Source: Coprobacter fastidiosus
GTDB taxonomy: Bacteria; Bacteroidota; Bacteroidia; Bacteroidales; Coprobacteraceae
Direction of reading: 5' to 3'
Assembly (NCBI RefSeq): GCF_030296935.1
Contig: NZ_AP028032.1
Location: 3,286,001 to 3,350,000, forward strand
Length of the DNA stretch: 64,000 nt
The notes below the pieces were generated by a model, which was given only the letters and a program-made list of their open reading frames with translations, was not told the origin of the DNA and did no database searches. Shown here piece by piece: positions 46,985 to 57,185 of this stretch. The position numbers and the translations under genes were made by a program. How positions within the stretch are numbered: the first letter of the stretch is position 1; every line of letters starts with the position of its first letter.

Positions 46985-49288
46985 ATGAAGAATATGAAAT
47001 TAATAGGGTGTCATCTGGCAGCAGTTATTGTTTTTTCAGGATTGTTTTTTTCTTGTTCGCAAACTCATGTTGTCAAAGAGTATGTAGATTATGTTAATGT
47101 ATTCATCGGGACAGGTGGGCACGGCCACACCTATCCCGGTGCTACGTTGCCTCACGGTATGGTGCAGTTGAGCCCTGATACGCGATTGTTCGGGTGGGAC
47201 GGCTGTTCCGGATATTATTATGCTGATAGCTCTATAATCGGGTTCAGTCATACGCATTTGAGCGGTACGGGAATCGGAGATTACGGGGACATACTGATGA
47301 TGCCTACTTCCGGAGAAAATAAATTTATGGTATCAGGAAGTGCGGAAGATCCTGATTCAGGCTATCGTTCTCGTTTTTCTCATAAAGAAGAAGAGGCTGT
47401 TCCGGGATATTACAAAGTTAGGTTGTCCGATTATGATATTACCGCTGAGTTGACTGCTGCCCTGAGAACAGGTTTTCATCGTTATACATATCCGGAAGGT
47501 AAAGCTGCCAATTTGATTATAGATATGGAGCCTACGATTCATGGTCATCAACATCCGGTTACGGAAATACGGATTATAAATGATTCTACTGTTTCGGGAA
47601 TGAAATATACGACGGGATGGGCAAAAAATCATTATGTTTATTTTTATGCAGAGTTTTCAAGACCATTTACTCATACGTTGTATTCGGGAGATACATTAAT
47701 TGAGGGAAATCTCGTGAAAGCGAAAACGGCAAAGGCGTTGTTGACTTTTATTCCTGAGGAGGCAAAAAAAGAGGTTCTGGTTAAAGTCGGCATTTCTTCT
47801 GTCGATTGTGAAGGTGCGAAGAAAAATATGAAGGCTGATATTTCGGGATGGGATTTTGATAAAACCGTAGCGGATGCCCGTAAAATATGGAATAACGAAC
47901 TTTCGGTTATCGATGTCAAGACCGATGATGCTGAACAAAGGGAAATTTTCTATACAGCCTTATATCATACGGCCATATCGCCTTGTATCGCTTCTGATGT
48001 TGACGGACGTTACCGGACAATGGGACACACGATCGTACAAGACACTTCTTATACGAATTATACTCTTTTTTCTTTGTGGGATACTTTCCGGGCATTGCAT
48101 CCGTTATATACGGTGATTCGTCCCGATATTAATCAGGCATTTATCCGGGCTTTCTTGAGAAAATACGATGAGAGCGGCGTACTTCCCAAATGGGAACTGG
48201 CTTCGAACGAAACCGGTACGATGATCGGTTATCATGCTGTATCGGTAATTGCCGATGCTTTTTTCAAGAATCAACGTAATTTTGACGTAAATAGAGCTTT
48301 GTCGGCATGTGTCCGTTCATCTACTTATGATACGACGGGCATTACACCTATGATGCCGGCTTCTATTGTTGCTCGTATTATGCCTTTGGAATTAAAGTAT
48401 AAAAACGAATTAGGTTATGTACCGGCCGATCGTTGCGGAAGATCGGTCTCGCAAGGTATAGAGTTTGCATATAATGACTGGCTGATCGCACAGATGGCAG
48501 AGGCTTTGGATCAGAAAGATATAGCTGATGCTTATACGAAAAGAGGAGAATATTGGAAAAACTACGTCGATCCTGAGACCCGTTTGATGAGAGGTCGCAA
48601 TATGAATGGTTCATGGGTAACGCCTTTTGATCCGAGAGCGACTTTTAAGGGTTCTTGCTATGTAGAGGGGAATGCGTGGCAGTGGAGTTGGTTTATTCCT
48701 CAAGATGTCCCCGGATTGATCGAAGAAATGGGAGGAAAGGATGCTTTTGTTGCCAAGTTGGATTCTATGTTTTCAATGTCCTCGGAGTTGACCGGAGATG
48801 CCGGTGCAGCTCTCGATGTTACAGGAATGATAGGACAATATGCACATGGAAATGAACCCAGTCATCATATCCCTTATCTTTATAATTATGTAGATGAAGC
48901 ATGGAAGACCCAGGCTTTGGTCGATTCTATTCTTTGTACTTTATATCACGATGATCCGGATGGAATTTCGGGAAATGAAGATTGTGGTCAAATGTCGGCT
49001 TGGTATGTCCTTAATTCCATGGGATTTTATTCTTTCTGTCCGGGTATTCCGGTTTATGAGATCGGCCGTCCGTTGTTTGACGAAGTTACGGTGCGATTGT
49101 CCGGGGATAAGACATTTGTAGTAAAAGCATTAAATAACAGTAAAGAAAATAAGTATGTCCAGTCTGTAAAATGGAACGGTTTACCGTTATCCGAACCTCG
49201 TTTTTCTCATCAAATGCTTGCCAGTGGGGGAGTATTGGAGTTTGAAATGGGGAAAGAACCGAATAAGGAATTATTTAAAACGTATTAA
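46985..49288 (+). CDS. GH92 alpha-mannosidase, lipoprotein
   Basis: GH92 enzymes are calcium-dependent exo-alpha-mannosidases, often alpha-1,2. This 767-residue protein has a lipobox ending FFSC (Cys24), so it is probably tethered at the cell surface or periplasm. Family signatures are VNVFIGTGGHGHTYPGATLPHG, GFSHTHLSGTGIGDYGD, EGNAWQWSWFIPQDV, GNEPSHHIPYLYNY and NEDCGQMSAWYVLNSMGFY. The length is normal. It lies 24 bases after the GH71/99-like gene and 10 bases before GH2. The exact linkage specificity cannot be read from sequence. Confidence 0.95.
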   Translation: MKNMKLIGCHLAAVIVFSGLFFSCSQTHVVKEYVDYVNVFIGTGGHGHTYPGATLPHGMVQLSPDTRLFGWDGCSGYYYADSSIIGFSHTHLSGTGIGDYGDILMMPTSGENKFMVSGSAEDPDSGYRSRFSHKEEEAVPGYYKVRLSDYDITAELTAALRTGFHRYTYPEGKAANLIIDMEPTIHGHQHPVTEIRIINDSTVSGMKYTTGWAKNHYVYFYAEFSRPFTHTLYSGDTLIEGNLVKAKTAKALLTFIPEEAKKEVLVKVGISSVDCEGAKKNMKADISGWDFDKTVADARKIWNNELSVIDVKTDDAEQREIFYTALYHTAISPCIASDVDGRYRTMGHTIVQDTSYTNYTLFSLWDTFRALHPLYTVIRPDINQAFIRAFLRKYDESGVLPKWELASNETGTMIGYHAVSVIADAFFKNQRNFDVNRALSACVRSSTYDTTGITPMMPASIVARIMPLELKYKNELGYVPADRCGRSVSQGIEFAYNDWLIAQMAEALDQKDIADAYTKRGEYWKNYVDPETRLMRGRNMNGSWVTPFDPRATFKGSCYVEGNAWQWSWFIPQDVPGLIEEMGGKDAFVAKLDSMFSMSSELTGDAGAALDVTGMIGQYAHGNEPSHHIPYLYNYVDEAWKTQALVDSILCTLYHDDPDGISGNEDCGQMSAWYVLNSMGFYSFCPGIPVYEIGRPLFDEVTVRLSGDKTFVVKALNNSKENKYVQSVKWNGLPLSEPRFSHQMLASGGVLEFEMGKEPNKELFKTY

Positions 49289-49298
49289 TTTGATTTAC

Positions 49299-52205
49299 AT
49301 GAGAGATACTATTGCAATTTTGAGTTTGACGGCAGCATTATTGACGGGAGGAGATTTGTTGTTTGCAAAGGATAAAGTCGTGTTTAATCGGGATTTTTCT
49401 CCTGCAGAAGGACTTGTGTCACCGCAAGAAAAACCGTATCGGCAAGAAATATGTTTGAACGGGTTGTGGGATTTTCAACCGGTAGCCGTGCCTCGTGATT
49501 GGAAGCAGGGGAATGGAGTTGCCCCCATATTGACAGAGCCTCGAGAGGGGCAGTGGGAACAAGTAAAAATAAAAATTCCGTCACCGTGGAATGTAAATGA
49601 TTGGGGCGGTGGAATAGAGACCGGAGAGGGTTCAAAGAATCCTTACGCTCCGAGTTCTGTTTATTATCCCTCATATCCATCCTCTTGGATACGAGAAAAA
49701 ATGGGGTGGTTACGCCGGGAGTTTTCGATACCTGCCGATTGGAAAAAAGATAATCGTCTAATACTTCATTTTGAAGCTGTTGCAGGAGAATGTGTTGTAA
49801 AGGTCAATGGTAAAGAAGTTTGTCGGAATTTTGACCAATATTTGCCGTTTGATGCGGATGTTACCGATTATATTGATTGGAATAAGCCGAATGAGTTGTT
49901 AGTAGGTGTACGCCATAATACTCTTTTCCAGAAATTTCATCCGGAATATAAAAAAATGAAAACAACTTATGCATTGGGTTCTAATACCGATAAGATCGTC
50001 GGTATTTGGCAAGATGTATTTTTGTGGGCTGTACCTGAAGTTCGGGTAACGGAAGCTTTTATAAAGCCTTGGGTAGATCGTGATGAATTGGAAATAGATG
50101 TAAATATAATCAATCAGTCTCGACAACTTAAAACTATTTTATTAGGAGGTGATGCTCGTGAGTGGATTAACAATGCCGGAAAAACGATTTTGGATGCTCC
50201 TGAGATTAAATGGACATTAGGACATACGGCATTGACGATAGATCCGGTATCTGTGACTTTAAAACCGGGAGAAACACAAAAAGTAACTTTGCAAACTAAA
50301 GTAGGAAATCGATTGAAACTTTGGTCACCCGAAACCCCTAATTTGTATATGCTTTCTTTGAAAATTTCAGATAAGAAACAAACGTATGATATTAAGGATA
50401 TTCGTTTCGGATGGCGTCAGTTCAAACTGTCGGGAACAGACTTTTTGTTGAACGGTAAGAAAATTCAGTGTGTCGGTGATATACAGCACCCTTTCGGTCC
50501 TTATATCTGTTCACGTCGTTTTGCTTGGGCATGGTTGCAGATGATTAAGGATTTTGGAGGGAATTCGGTACGTCCTCACGCACAGCCGTGGCCGCGTGTG
50601 TATTATGATTTGGCGGATGAGATGGGAATTATGGTATTGGATGAAACCGGATTGTTCGGAAGTTCTATCAATCTTAATTTTGAAGCACCTGAAGCTTGGG
50701 AACATTATGCGGAACATTTGGAACGTCTGATTCTTCGAGACAGAAATCACCCTTCTGTAATTGGTTGGAGTGTCGGTAATGAATTATTTGCTATTGCTCT
50801 TTTAAATAAACCGTCTAAAGAGGTGGCGAAAAAATGGGATGATAAAATTGTAGAACTTGCAGATCGTGTGCCGGCATGGGATCCGACGAGGGGTTTTATA
50901 ACTTGTGACGGAGACCGGGATTTAGACGGGCGATTGCCTGTGTGGAGTAAGCATTTCGGGCACGGGCTGAAATTGGATTTATTACCGGAGAAGAAAGATA
51001 AACCGATGATTGTCGGAGAATCGGGAGCCACCTATTATGGGAAACCTGATCAATTGTATCAGTTTGCAGGAGATAAGCCATATATTTCTTATTACGGACG
51101 TAATGAAGCTTTGGCAGTAGATGTATATCAGAATGTACAGAAAATGGCAAAACCGTTTTTGGCTTATTATTCACCGTCCGAAGTTTGTTGGTTCGGATTG
51201 GAACATCTGAATCTCGGTTATGGCGATTATTCCCGTTTACCAGATGGGCAGGACGGTGTATTTGCTGGAAAAGTTTATGAAGAGGGTAAGCCTGGATATC
51301 AATTTGAGCGCATTCCGCCTTATGTGACAACTTTTAATCCGGGAATCGATCCTTCATTGCCTCTCTATAAACCGTTGCCTATGTTTCATGCCTTAAAGGC
51401 TGCATTAGCAGATAAACCTTGCGAATGGGATCATTATACGGAGTTGAAAATTCCGAAACCCGCAGCTCTTCCTCAGCCGGTGCATTCCGAAGTATTTTTT
51501 ATCGGAGATAAAACCGGAGCATTGGCTGGTCATTTAAGAAAAACAGGGATAACGTTTTCTAAGAATAAAAAGTCTTCTGTGGTAATTGTTGATGGAGAGA
51601 ACATCGGTGACGATCAATTGAAGCAATTTGCCGCTGTTATGAAATCTGCTAAAAAATCCGGTCGTACGATTCTGATAATGACGGCCACTAAAGGTATTGA
51701 TTCGAAGATTTTACCGTTATTGCCTGCAAATATTGAAACGACAAATAGAACGGCGACGGCATTTAATCCCGGTGAAAGATCTGAATGGGGAGGATATTTT
51801 ACTGTCCCGGCACTTTATTTTTCAGAAATAGATAGTAAAGAACCCATCCTTAAACAGGGACTCTCAGGAGCTTTTGTCGATGAGGGAACTATCGTTTTCG
51901 ATGCCTCGGGAGTCGATTGGTCTCTCTTTAATCGGGCTCCGGAGAATAGGAAATGTGCACAAGTAGTATTATATGAAAAGCTACAGAAACCATCAGGGGT
52001 AGCAATGGTTACCTATCCTTTAGGAAAATCGGTGATAGCAGTTTCTTCTATAAACTATCTTGTCGATACAAAAGAGACTGCGGCTTTTTGGGAACGATTC
52101 TTTTCTGTGATGAAAATAGATTTGAATAAGGATAATGTACAGTCTGGAAAAAGTAAAAAGGTACAGCACGATTTATTGTTGGACGGACCTGTAGATAGTA
52201 AATAA
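49299..52205 (+). CDS. GH2 family beta-glycosidase
   Basis: From the ATG at 49299, 10 bases after the GH92 stop, the product is 968 residues with a signal peptide (IAILSLTAALLTGGDLLFA). The open frame extends 27 codons upstream into GH92, which I reject because the signal peptide begins at 49299. The sandwich domain (residues ~40-330) is followed by a TIM barrel with acid/base Glu495 in IGWSVGNELFA and nucleophile Glu574 in IVGESGATYYG. The family includes beta-galactosidases, beta-mannosidases and beta-glucuronidases; specificity is unknown. The C-terminal ~200 residues look like an added domain without a clear motif. Confidence 0.92.
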   Translation: MRDTIAILSLTAALLTGGDLLFAKDKVVFNRDFSPAEGLVSPQEKPYRQEICLNGLWDFQPVAVPRDWKQGNGVAPILTEPREGQWEQVKIKIPSPWNVNDWGGGIETGEGSKNPYAPSSVYYPSYPSSWIREKMGWLRREFSIPADWKKDNRLILHFEAVAGECVVKVNGKEVCRNFDQYLPFDADVTDYIDWNKPNELLVGVRHNTLFQKFHPEYKKMKTTYALGSNTDKIVGIWQDVFLWAVPEVRVTEAFIKPWVDRDELEIDVNIINQSRQLKTILLGGDAREWINNAGKTILDAPEIKWTLGHTALTIDPVSVTLKPGETQKVTLQTKVGNRLKLWSPETPNLYMLSLKISDKKQTYDIKDIRFGWRQFKLSGTDFLLNGKKIQCVGDIQHPFGPYICSRRFAWAWLQMIKDFGGNSVRPHAQPWPRVYYDLADEMGIMVLDETGLFGSSINLNFEAPEAWEHYAEHLERLILRDRNHPSVIGWSVGNELFAIALLNKPSKEVAKKWDDKIVELADRVPAWDPTRGFITCDGDRDLDGRLPVWSKHFGHGLKLDLLPEKKDKPMIVGESGATYYGKPDQLYQFAGDKPYISYYGRNEALAVDVYQNVQKMAKPFLAYYSPSEVCWFGLEHLNLGYGDYSRLPDGQDGVFAGKVYEEGKPGYQFERIPPYVTTFNPGIDPSLPLYKPLPMFHALKAALADKPCEWDHYTELKIPKPAALPQPVHSEVFFIGDKTGALAGHLRKTGITFSKNKKSSVVIVDGENIGDDQLKQFAAVMKSAKKSGRTILIMTATKGIDSKILPLLPANIETTNRTATAFNPGERSEWGGYFTVPALYFSEIDSKEPILKQGLSGAFVDEGTIVFDASGVDWSLFNRAPENRKCAQVVLYEKLQKPSGVAMVTYPLGKSVIAVSSINYLVDTKETAAFWERFFSVMKIDLNKDNVQSGKSKKVQHDLLLDGPVDSK

Positions 52206-52235
52206 ATAATTATTAGGTTTTCATTATTAGGGGTA

Positions 52236-52303
52236 AGAGTCTGTTTGAATTTTGTACAGGTCGAGTTTGAGAATTTCCTCATCGTAAAATTTAGATAGGC
52301 TTT
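52236..52303. repeat. Hairpin repeat, copy B (best paired)
   Basis: The left arm 52236-52253 (AGAGTCTGTTTGAATTTT) can pair with 52286-52303 (AAAATTTAGATAGGCTTT) over 18 positions when G-U pairs are allowed, around a 32-base loop. The left arm is nearly the same as at 56978 and, reversed, at 41652. It follows the GH2 stop and precedes a terminator. Confidence 0.6.
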
Positions 52304-52305
52304 AA

Positions 52306-52348
52306 GAATGTCCGGTCGTCATTTGATGTTCGGGCATTTTTATTTTTA
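52306..52348 (+). terminator. Terminator after the GH99-like/GH92/GH2 operon
   Basis: Arms AATGTCCG (52307-52314) and CGGGCATT (52331-52338) pair around a 16-base loop, with TTTATTTTTA following. Confidence 0.7.
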
Positions 52349-52362
52349 CCTATTTTTAGGTA

Positions 52363-52394
52363 TTGCAACAGGATTGTATCATTTTGTACTTTTG
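52363..52394 (+). promoter_or_regulatory. Promoter: TTG (-33) and TACTTTTG (-7) before the chorismatase-like gene
   Basis: A TTG at 52363-52365 and an exact TAnnTTTG at 52387-52394, 21 bases apart, form a good Bacteroidetes promoter. The gene's open frame reaches back to this TTG, which I therefore treat as promoter. Confidence 0.6.
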
Positions 52395-52446
52395 TATCAA
52401 AATTAAGCGTTGCAAAAAATATTGCGAAAAAATAAGAATAGCAGGA

Positions 52447-53595
52447 ATGAATGATTGTCGTTATATATGTCGCTCTTTAAGGGAAAGCCAGGCGGACTTT
52501 TCTGCCATGGTAAGGTCTTTATTGAATAGGTATCAACCGAAAAATGTCCCTGTCCGTCTGGTCTTTTTCGGAGACGTTACGGATAATGTCCGTTATCGGG
52601 AAGAGCTTGATATTATTCGAAAAGAAGCCGATATCCATTTTGGAGATAAACTCCCTGTAATTAGTTATGTAGCTCAGAAACCCTTGGACGGTAGCGGTTT
52701 GGTTATGGAAGCTCATGAATTGAAAATACTTCAAGGGGAGACGGTTGAATATAAATCGTTGTGGACAAATTTTTATATTACAGTGACATCCTCTCATGTG
52801 AAACATCTCTTTTTAGGAGGAGTAATGAGCGATAATTTAGACGAAAGTTTTTCCGTTCAATCTTACAATGTATTTGATATTGTCGAAAAGATATTGCAGA
52901 TAGAGAACATGCCTGTACATTCTATCGTCCGACAATGGAATTATATTGAACAGATTACGGCATTTGACGGAGAACATCAACATTATCAGGATTTTAATGA
53001 TGCACGAAGTTTTTTTTATAATTATTCACAATGGCCTGAAGGTTATCCTGCGGCAACAGGAATAGGAATGGCGTGTGGAGGAATTGTTGTCGATATCAAT
53101 GCGGTTTATGCGGATGACGCTTCTATAAAGATCGATGCAATAGATAATGGTTGGCAAGTCGCGGCACATGCTTATTCGCAAAATGTTCTATTCGGAGAGA
53201 AAGATCCTCGTTTTCAAAGTAAGACTACTCCTAAATTTGAACGTGCTAAACGGGTAAAGCAGGAAAATTATGAAATAGTTTATGTGTCGGGAACTGCAGC
53301 TATACGTGGAGAAGAAAGTCTTTTGGAAGTCGGTATTGAAAAGCAGACTCAAGCAACAATAGAAAATATCGATTATCTGATTTCAGAAGAAAATATTCGA
53401 AGGCAAGGTATTTCGTTTTTCGGGTCTTCTTATAGATTAAAAAGTTGCCGAGTATATCTGAAAGATATTTCTTTAATGGAAAATGCCCGAGTGATTGTTG
53501 AAAAGCTATATTCCGATGTTGAGTCTATTTATCTTTTAGCTGATGTGTGTCGGGATGAATTATTGATAGAAATAGAAGGAATCGCTTCTGTATGA
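52447..53595 (+). CDS. Chorismatase/RidA-fold protein (FkbO/Hyg5-like)
   Basis: From the ATG at 52447 the product is 382 residues without signal peptide. It contains motifs of the chorismatase branch of the YjgF/RidA fold: NYIEQITAFDGEHQHYQDFNDARSFF (region near residue 175), YPAATGIGMACGGIVVD and VYVSGTAAIRGEESLLEVG (region near residue 280). FkbO and Hyg5 hydrolyse or rearrange chorismate. Here the block after SGTAAI lacks the GHESRH-like residues I recall for true chorismatases, so the reaction may differ. It lies between glycosidase genes but has its own promoter; its role there is unknown. A two-domain RidA-like deaminase is the main alternative. Confidence 0.7.
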   Translation: MNDCRYICRSLRESQADFSAMVRSLLNRYQPKNVPVRLVFFGDVTDNVRYREELDIIRKEADIHFGDKLPVISYVAQKPLDGSGLVMEAHELKILQGETVEYKSLWTNFYITVTSSHVKHLFLGGVMSDNLDESFSVQSYNVFDIVEKILQIENMPVHSIVRQWNYIEQITAFDGEHQHYQDFNDARSFFYNYSQWPEGYPAATGIGMACGGIVVDINAVYADDASIKIDAIDNGWQVAAHAYSQNVLFGEKDPRFQSKTTPKFERAKRVKQENYEIVYVSGTAAIRGEESLLEVGIEKQTQATIENIDYLISEENIRRQGISFFGSSYRLKSCRVYLKDISLMENARVIVEKLYSDVESIYLLADVCRDELLIEIEGIASV

Positions 53596-53933
53596 TTGAT
53601 TTTGAATTGTAAAGTTTTCGCATAGTTAATAAAGTCTTCAAATTATTTTTAATTCCTTTTTATATCGAAAAACAATTTTTATATTTGATCTGTAATTAAA
53701 ATTCTTCGTAAGGTTAGAATCTTGAATAAGAACTTTATTACTGATCATTAGATGTTGATGTATTATTGGGTAGGTTATGAAAGGACCAGTAATGAACAGG
53801 ATGTCTCAGTTTCCCTTTTGAAGATGATATCAGGAATCTTTTTAGTTGGAGAATAAGTAACAGAGAGAAATAATGTTACTTTTTTAATTGGTGAATGAGT
53901 TCCTGTTGTCGGTCGAATAAATATGTTTTTAAT
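53596..53933. other. Intergenic region before GH95 with a candidate promoter
   Basis: About 340 AT-rich bases hold an exact -7 element (TATATTTG) at 53680-53687, roughly 250 bases before the gene. The rest shows no ORF or structure I can name, so the leader would be long if that promoter is used. Confidence 0.45.
53680..53687 (+). promoter_or_regulatory. -7 element (TATATTTG) upstream of GH95
   Basis: An exact TAnnTTTG match, but about 250 bases before the start codon, so its use is uncertain. Confidence 0.35.
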
Positions 53934-56900
53934 ATGAAATTTATCTATAAGATGAGAGGAATAAGTAGAATTTATTGGGGAATACTGTTGATATTCCTGT
54001 GTCCTTGGAAAACAGATGCTGCATCTTTTTCTGGTTTTCGTCAACCTGAAATGAAAGCTGTGTATAATAAACCGGCTAAAGTATGGGAAAGCGAAGCGCT
54101 TCCTATCGGTAACGGATATATGGGGGCTATGATTTTCGGCGATGTTTATCGGGATGTCATTCAAGTTAATGAGCATTCGTTATGGTCCGGTGGTCCGGGA
54201 GAGAATCCTGATTATGATGGGGGGCATTTGGGAACATCTGCAGAAAATAGAGCTAATTTGCAGAAAGTCAGGAGAGCTTTACAGCAGAAAATGAATGAAT
54301 TTTCTAAAAATGATGCTGCTCATTTTAATTCTACCGGAAAGTTGATTACCAAAGATTATGGTAATGAGGAAAAAGACGGAATAAAACCTCTCATCGAAAG
54401 TCTTCGCGGAGCTAAGAATAATTTTGGTTCGTATCAGACTTTAGGTAATATTGAAATAGCCTATAATTCATTGGTTATTCCGGATGTCATAAGATTTGAT
54501 AGTGATTGTGATAATATCAATAATTATGATCAGCGGGTGGATAAATTGTTTGACGGAAATCGTGATACGAAATGGTATGCTGATAAAGGGTTTCAACAGA
54601 AATTTCCCTGTTATGTTGCTTGGGAGTACGAGACGAAACAGAAAATAAAATCTTATAGTCTTACATCGGGAGATGATGTTCCGGATAGAGATCCCATATC
54701 GTGGAATTTTTATGGTTCAAATGATGGTAAAAGATATTTATTGATTGATAAACAGTCTAATATAAGTTTTGAGAGTCGTAAAAAAACTTTGAAGTTTCCG
54801 TTAAAAAGAGAAGTGAGTTATAAATTTTTTAAATTAGAGATTACAGGTGTTGCAGCCGGCAATATGACTACACCTCCGCAACTATCGGATATAGAGCTCG
54901 AATATGAACAATTAGATGAACCTTTAGAGCCGTATAGTGATTATGTGCGGATGCTTGATATAGATAATGCAGTACATTCGGTAACTTATAAGGAGAACGG
55001 AACGACGTTTACCCGTGAATGTTTTATGAGTTATCCGGATAATGTAATGGTAATGCGATTGAAGGCAGATAAAAAGGGTAAAATCTCTCGTACATTTGCG
55101 ATAACGTCCCTTCAGTCAAAAAAGCAAATATCTGCATCTGGAAATACAATAACGATGACGGGACAACCTGTTTTGCATAAGGAAAACGGATTGAAGTTTG
55201 CCCAGCAAGTAAAAGTGTTGAATAAAGGTGGGCATTCTGAAGTTGTCGGTAATAAAAAAATTCGAGTGAAAGATGCTGATGAAGTGATCTTGCTTATGTC
55301 TGCAGCAACGAATTATCAGCAGTCTATGGATGAAAAATTCGATTATTTCTCGGATGAAGATCCTCTGACGACCGTAAAACAGACGCTGATAGCGGCCAGA
55401 GTCGAAAACATACGAAGATTTACTCTCTTCGCATAAAAAGGATTATAAGGCATTGTATGACAGAATGAGTTTGAATTTGGGAAATATAACCGGAATGCCG
55501 ACTAAGACTACCGATATATTGTTGAAAGATTTTTACAAAGGCAATACTGTTGAAGAAAATCTATATACCGAAATGTTATATTATCAATTCGGACGATATT
55601 TGCTGATCGCTTCCTCTCGGGAGAACTCTTTGCCGGCGAATTTACAAGGTGTATGGGGCGAAAGATTGTCCAATCCGTGGAATGCCGATTATCATACCAA
55701 TATTAACGTACAGATGAATTATTGGCCGGCACAGCAAACCAATTTAAGCCCTTGTCATATACCGTTGATTTCTTATATTAACAGTTTAGTTCCCAGAGGC
55801 AAGATAACAGCTCGGCACTATTATTGCAAACCTGATGGCGGTGATGTGCGTGGTTGGGTAACGCATCATGAAAATAATATATGGGGGAATACTGCTCCGG
55901 GAACGAGTTACGGGGCATTTCATTTTCCTGCCGGGGCAGCATGGATGTGTCAGGATATATGGGAGTATTATCAATTTAATTGTGACAAGAAATTTTTGGA
56001 ACAAAACTATAATACGCTTTTAGGCGCAGCCTTGTTTTGGGTGGATAACTTGTGGACGGATGAACGGGATGGAACGTTGGTCGCTAATCCGTCTCATTCT
56101 CCTGAACATGGCGAATATTCATTAGGCTGTTCTACGGTCCAGGCGATGATTGCCGAAATATTCGATATTGTAATTAAAGCGAGTGAGGATTTGGGAAAAG
56201 ATACGAAAGAGGTTGCCGAGATAAAGGCGGCGAAAAGTAAATTGGCAGGTCCTCAAATAGGATTAGGCGGACAGTTTATGGAGTGGAAAGACGAAGTAAC
56301 GAAAGATATAACCGGAGACGGGCAGCACAGACATGTCAATCATCTGTTTTGGTTGCATCCGGGATCACAGATTGTTGCCGGAAGAAGCGTACAGGAAGAT
56401 AAGTATGTGGAGGCAATGAAAAAAACTTTGGAAACAAGAGGTGATGGCGGTACGGGCTGGAGTAAAGCATGGAAGATTAATTTCTGGGCTCGTCTGAGAG
56501 ACGGTAACCGCGCTCATAAATTATTGAAAGAGGCGCTGACCCTTACATATACAGGTAATCCGGCTAATATCGGAGGAGTTTATCAGAATTTGTTCGATAC
56601 GCATCCGCCTTTCCAGATAGATGGAAATTTTGGAGCAACTTCGGGTATTGCGGAGATGTTGCTTCAAAGTCAAGGCGGTTATATAGAATTGCTTCCTGCC
56701 ATACCGGATGATTGGGCGAATGGAACATTCGAGGGGTTAAAAGCGAGAGGAAATTTTGAGATCGATGCCGAATGGAAAAACGGAGTTCTCGTTACGGCCG
56801 AGCTAACTTCTAATTCAGGCAAAGAATGCGTTATAAAATATCCTGACGCAAAAAATTTGATAGTTAAGTCGAAAAATGGAGATACTGTAGCAAAAAAAGT

Positions 56901-56964
56901 CATCGATAATGATAAAATATCATTTATTACAACAGCAGGTGCGGTATATGAAATTTGTAGATAA
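53934..56964 (+). pseudogene. GH95 alpha-L-fucosidase with inserted discoidin-like domain, broken by a +1 frameshift
   Basis: Two adjacent frames (to 55436, and 55453-56964) make one GH95 enzyme. Part one has a signal peptide and the N-terminal beta domain (PAKVWESEALPIGNGYMGAMIFG). An inserted F5/8-type-C-like domain (about residues 180-330; FDGNRDTKWYAD, FYGSNDGKRYLL, FFKLEITG) follows. Part two has all catalytic motifs: YHTNINVQMNYWPA (paired Asn), SPEHGEYSLGCS (acid Glu) and QIDGNFGATSGI (Asp). Removing one base near 55398 restores AAESKTYEDLLSSHKKDYKA-like sequence that bridges the parts, so a single-base insertion is likely. As sequenced the enzyme half has no signal peptide. The start at 53934 is chosen for the signal peptide; 53952 is an alternative. 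Confidence 0.85.
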
Positions 56965-56975
56965 AAAATAAAATA

Positions 56976-57110
56976 TTAAGAGTCTGTTTAAGTTTTGCGA
57001 TAAAAATATATATTTGATCTTTTTGAGTTTATTCTTTGATTTGTTTCTTGTTGGAGCTGAAAAAATGTTTTTGAAAATAACATAAAGAATGTCTGTGTAA
57101 AATTTAGCTA
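56976..57110. repeat. Hairpin repeat, copy C (degenerate)
   Basis: The left arm TTAAGAGTCTGTTTAAGTTTT (starting 56976) has the same core as copies A and B. A weak partner, AAAATTTAGCTA, ends at 57110. The intervening ~100 bases are longer than in B, so this copy is probably degraded or split. Confidence 0.4.
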
Positions 57111-57185
57111 TGAAAGATGGAAAAGAGTGGAGATATTTTTATTAGTCGGCATCTTCACTCTTTTTTAGATTTAATGATTGATTAT

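Noticed and set aside
55385-55460. Programmed frameshift in GH95
   Set aside because: No slippery site at the frame change; one extra base explains it.
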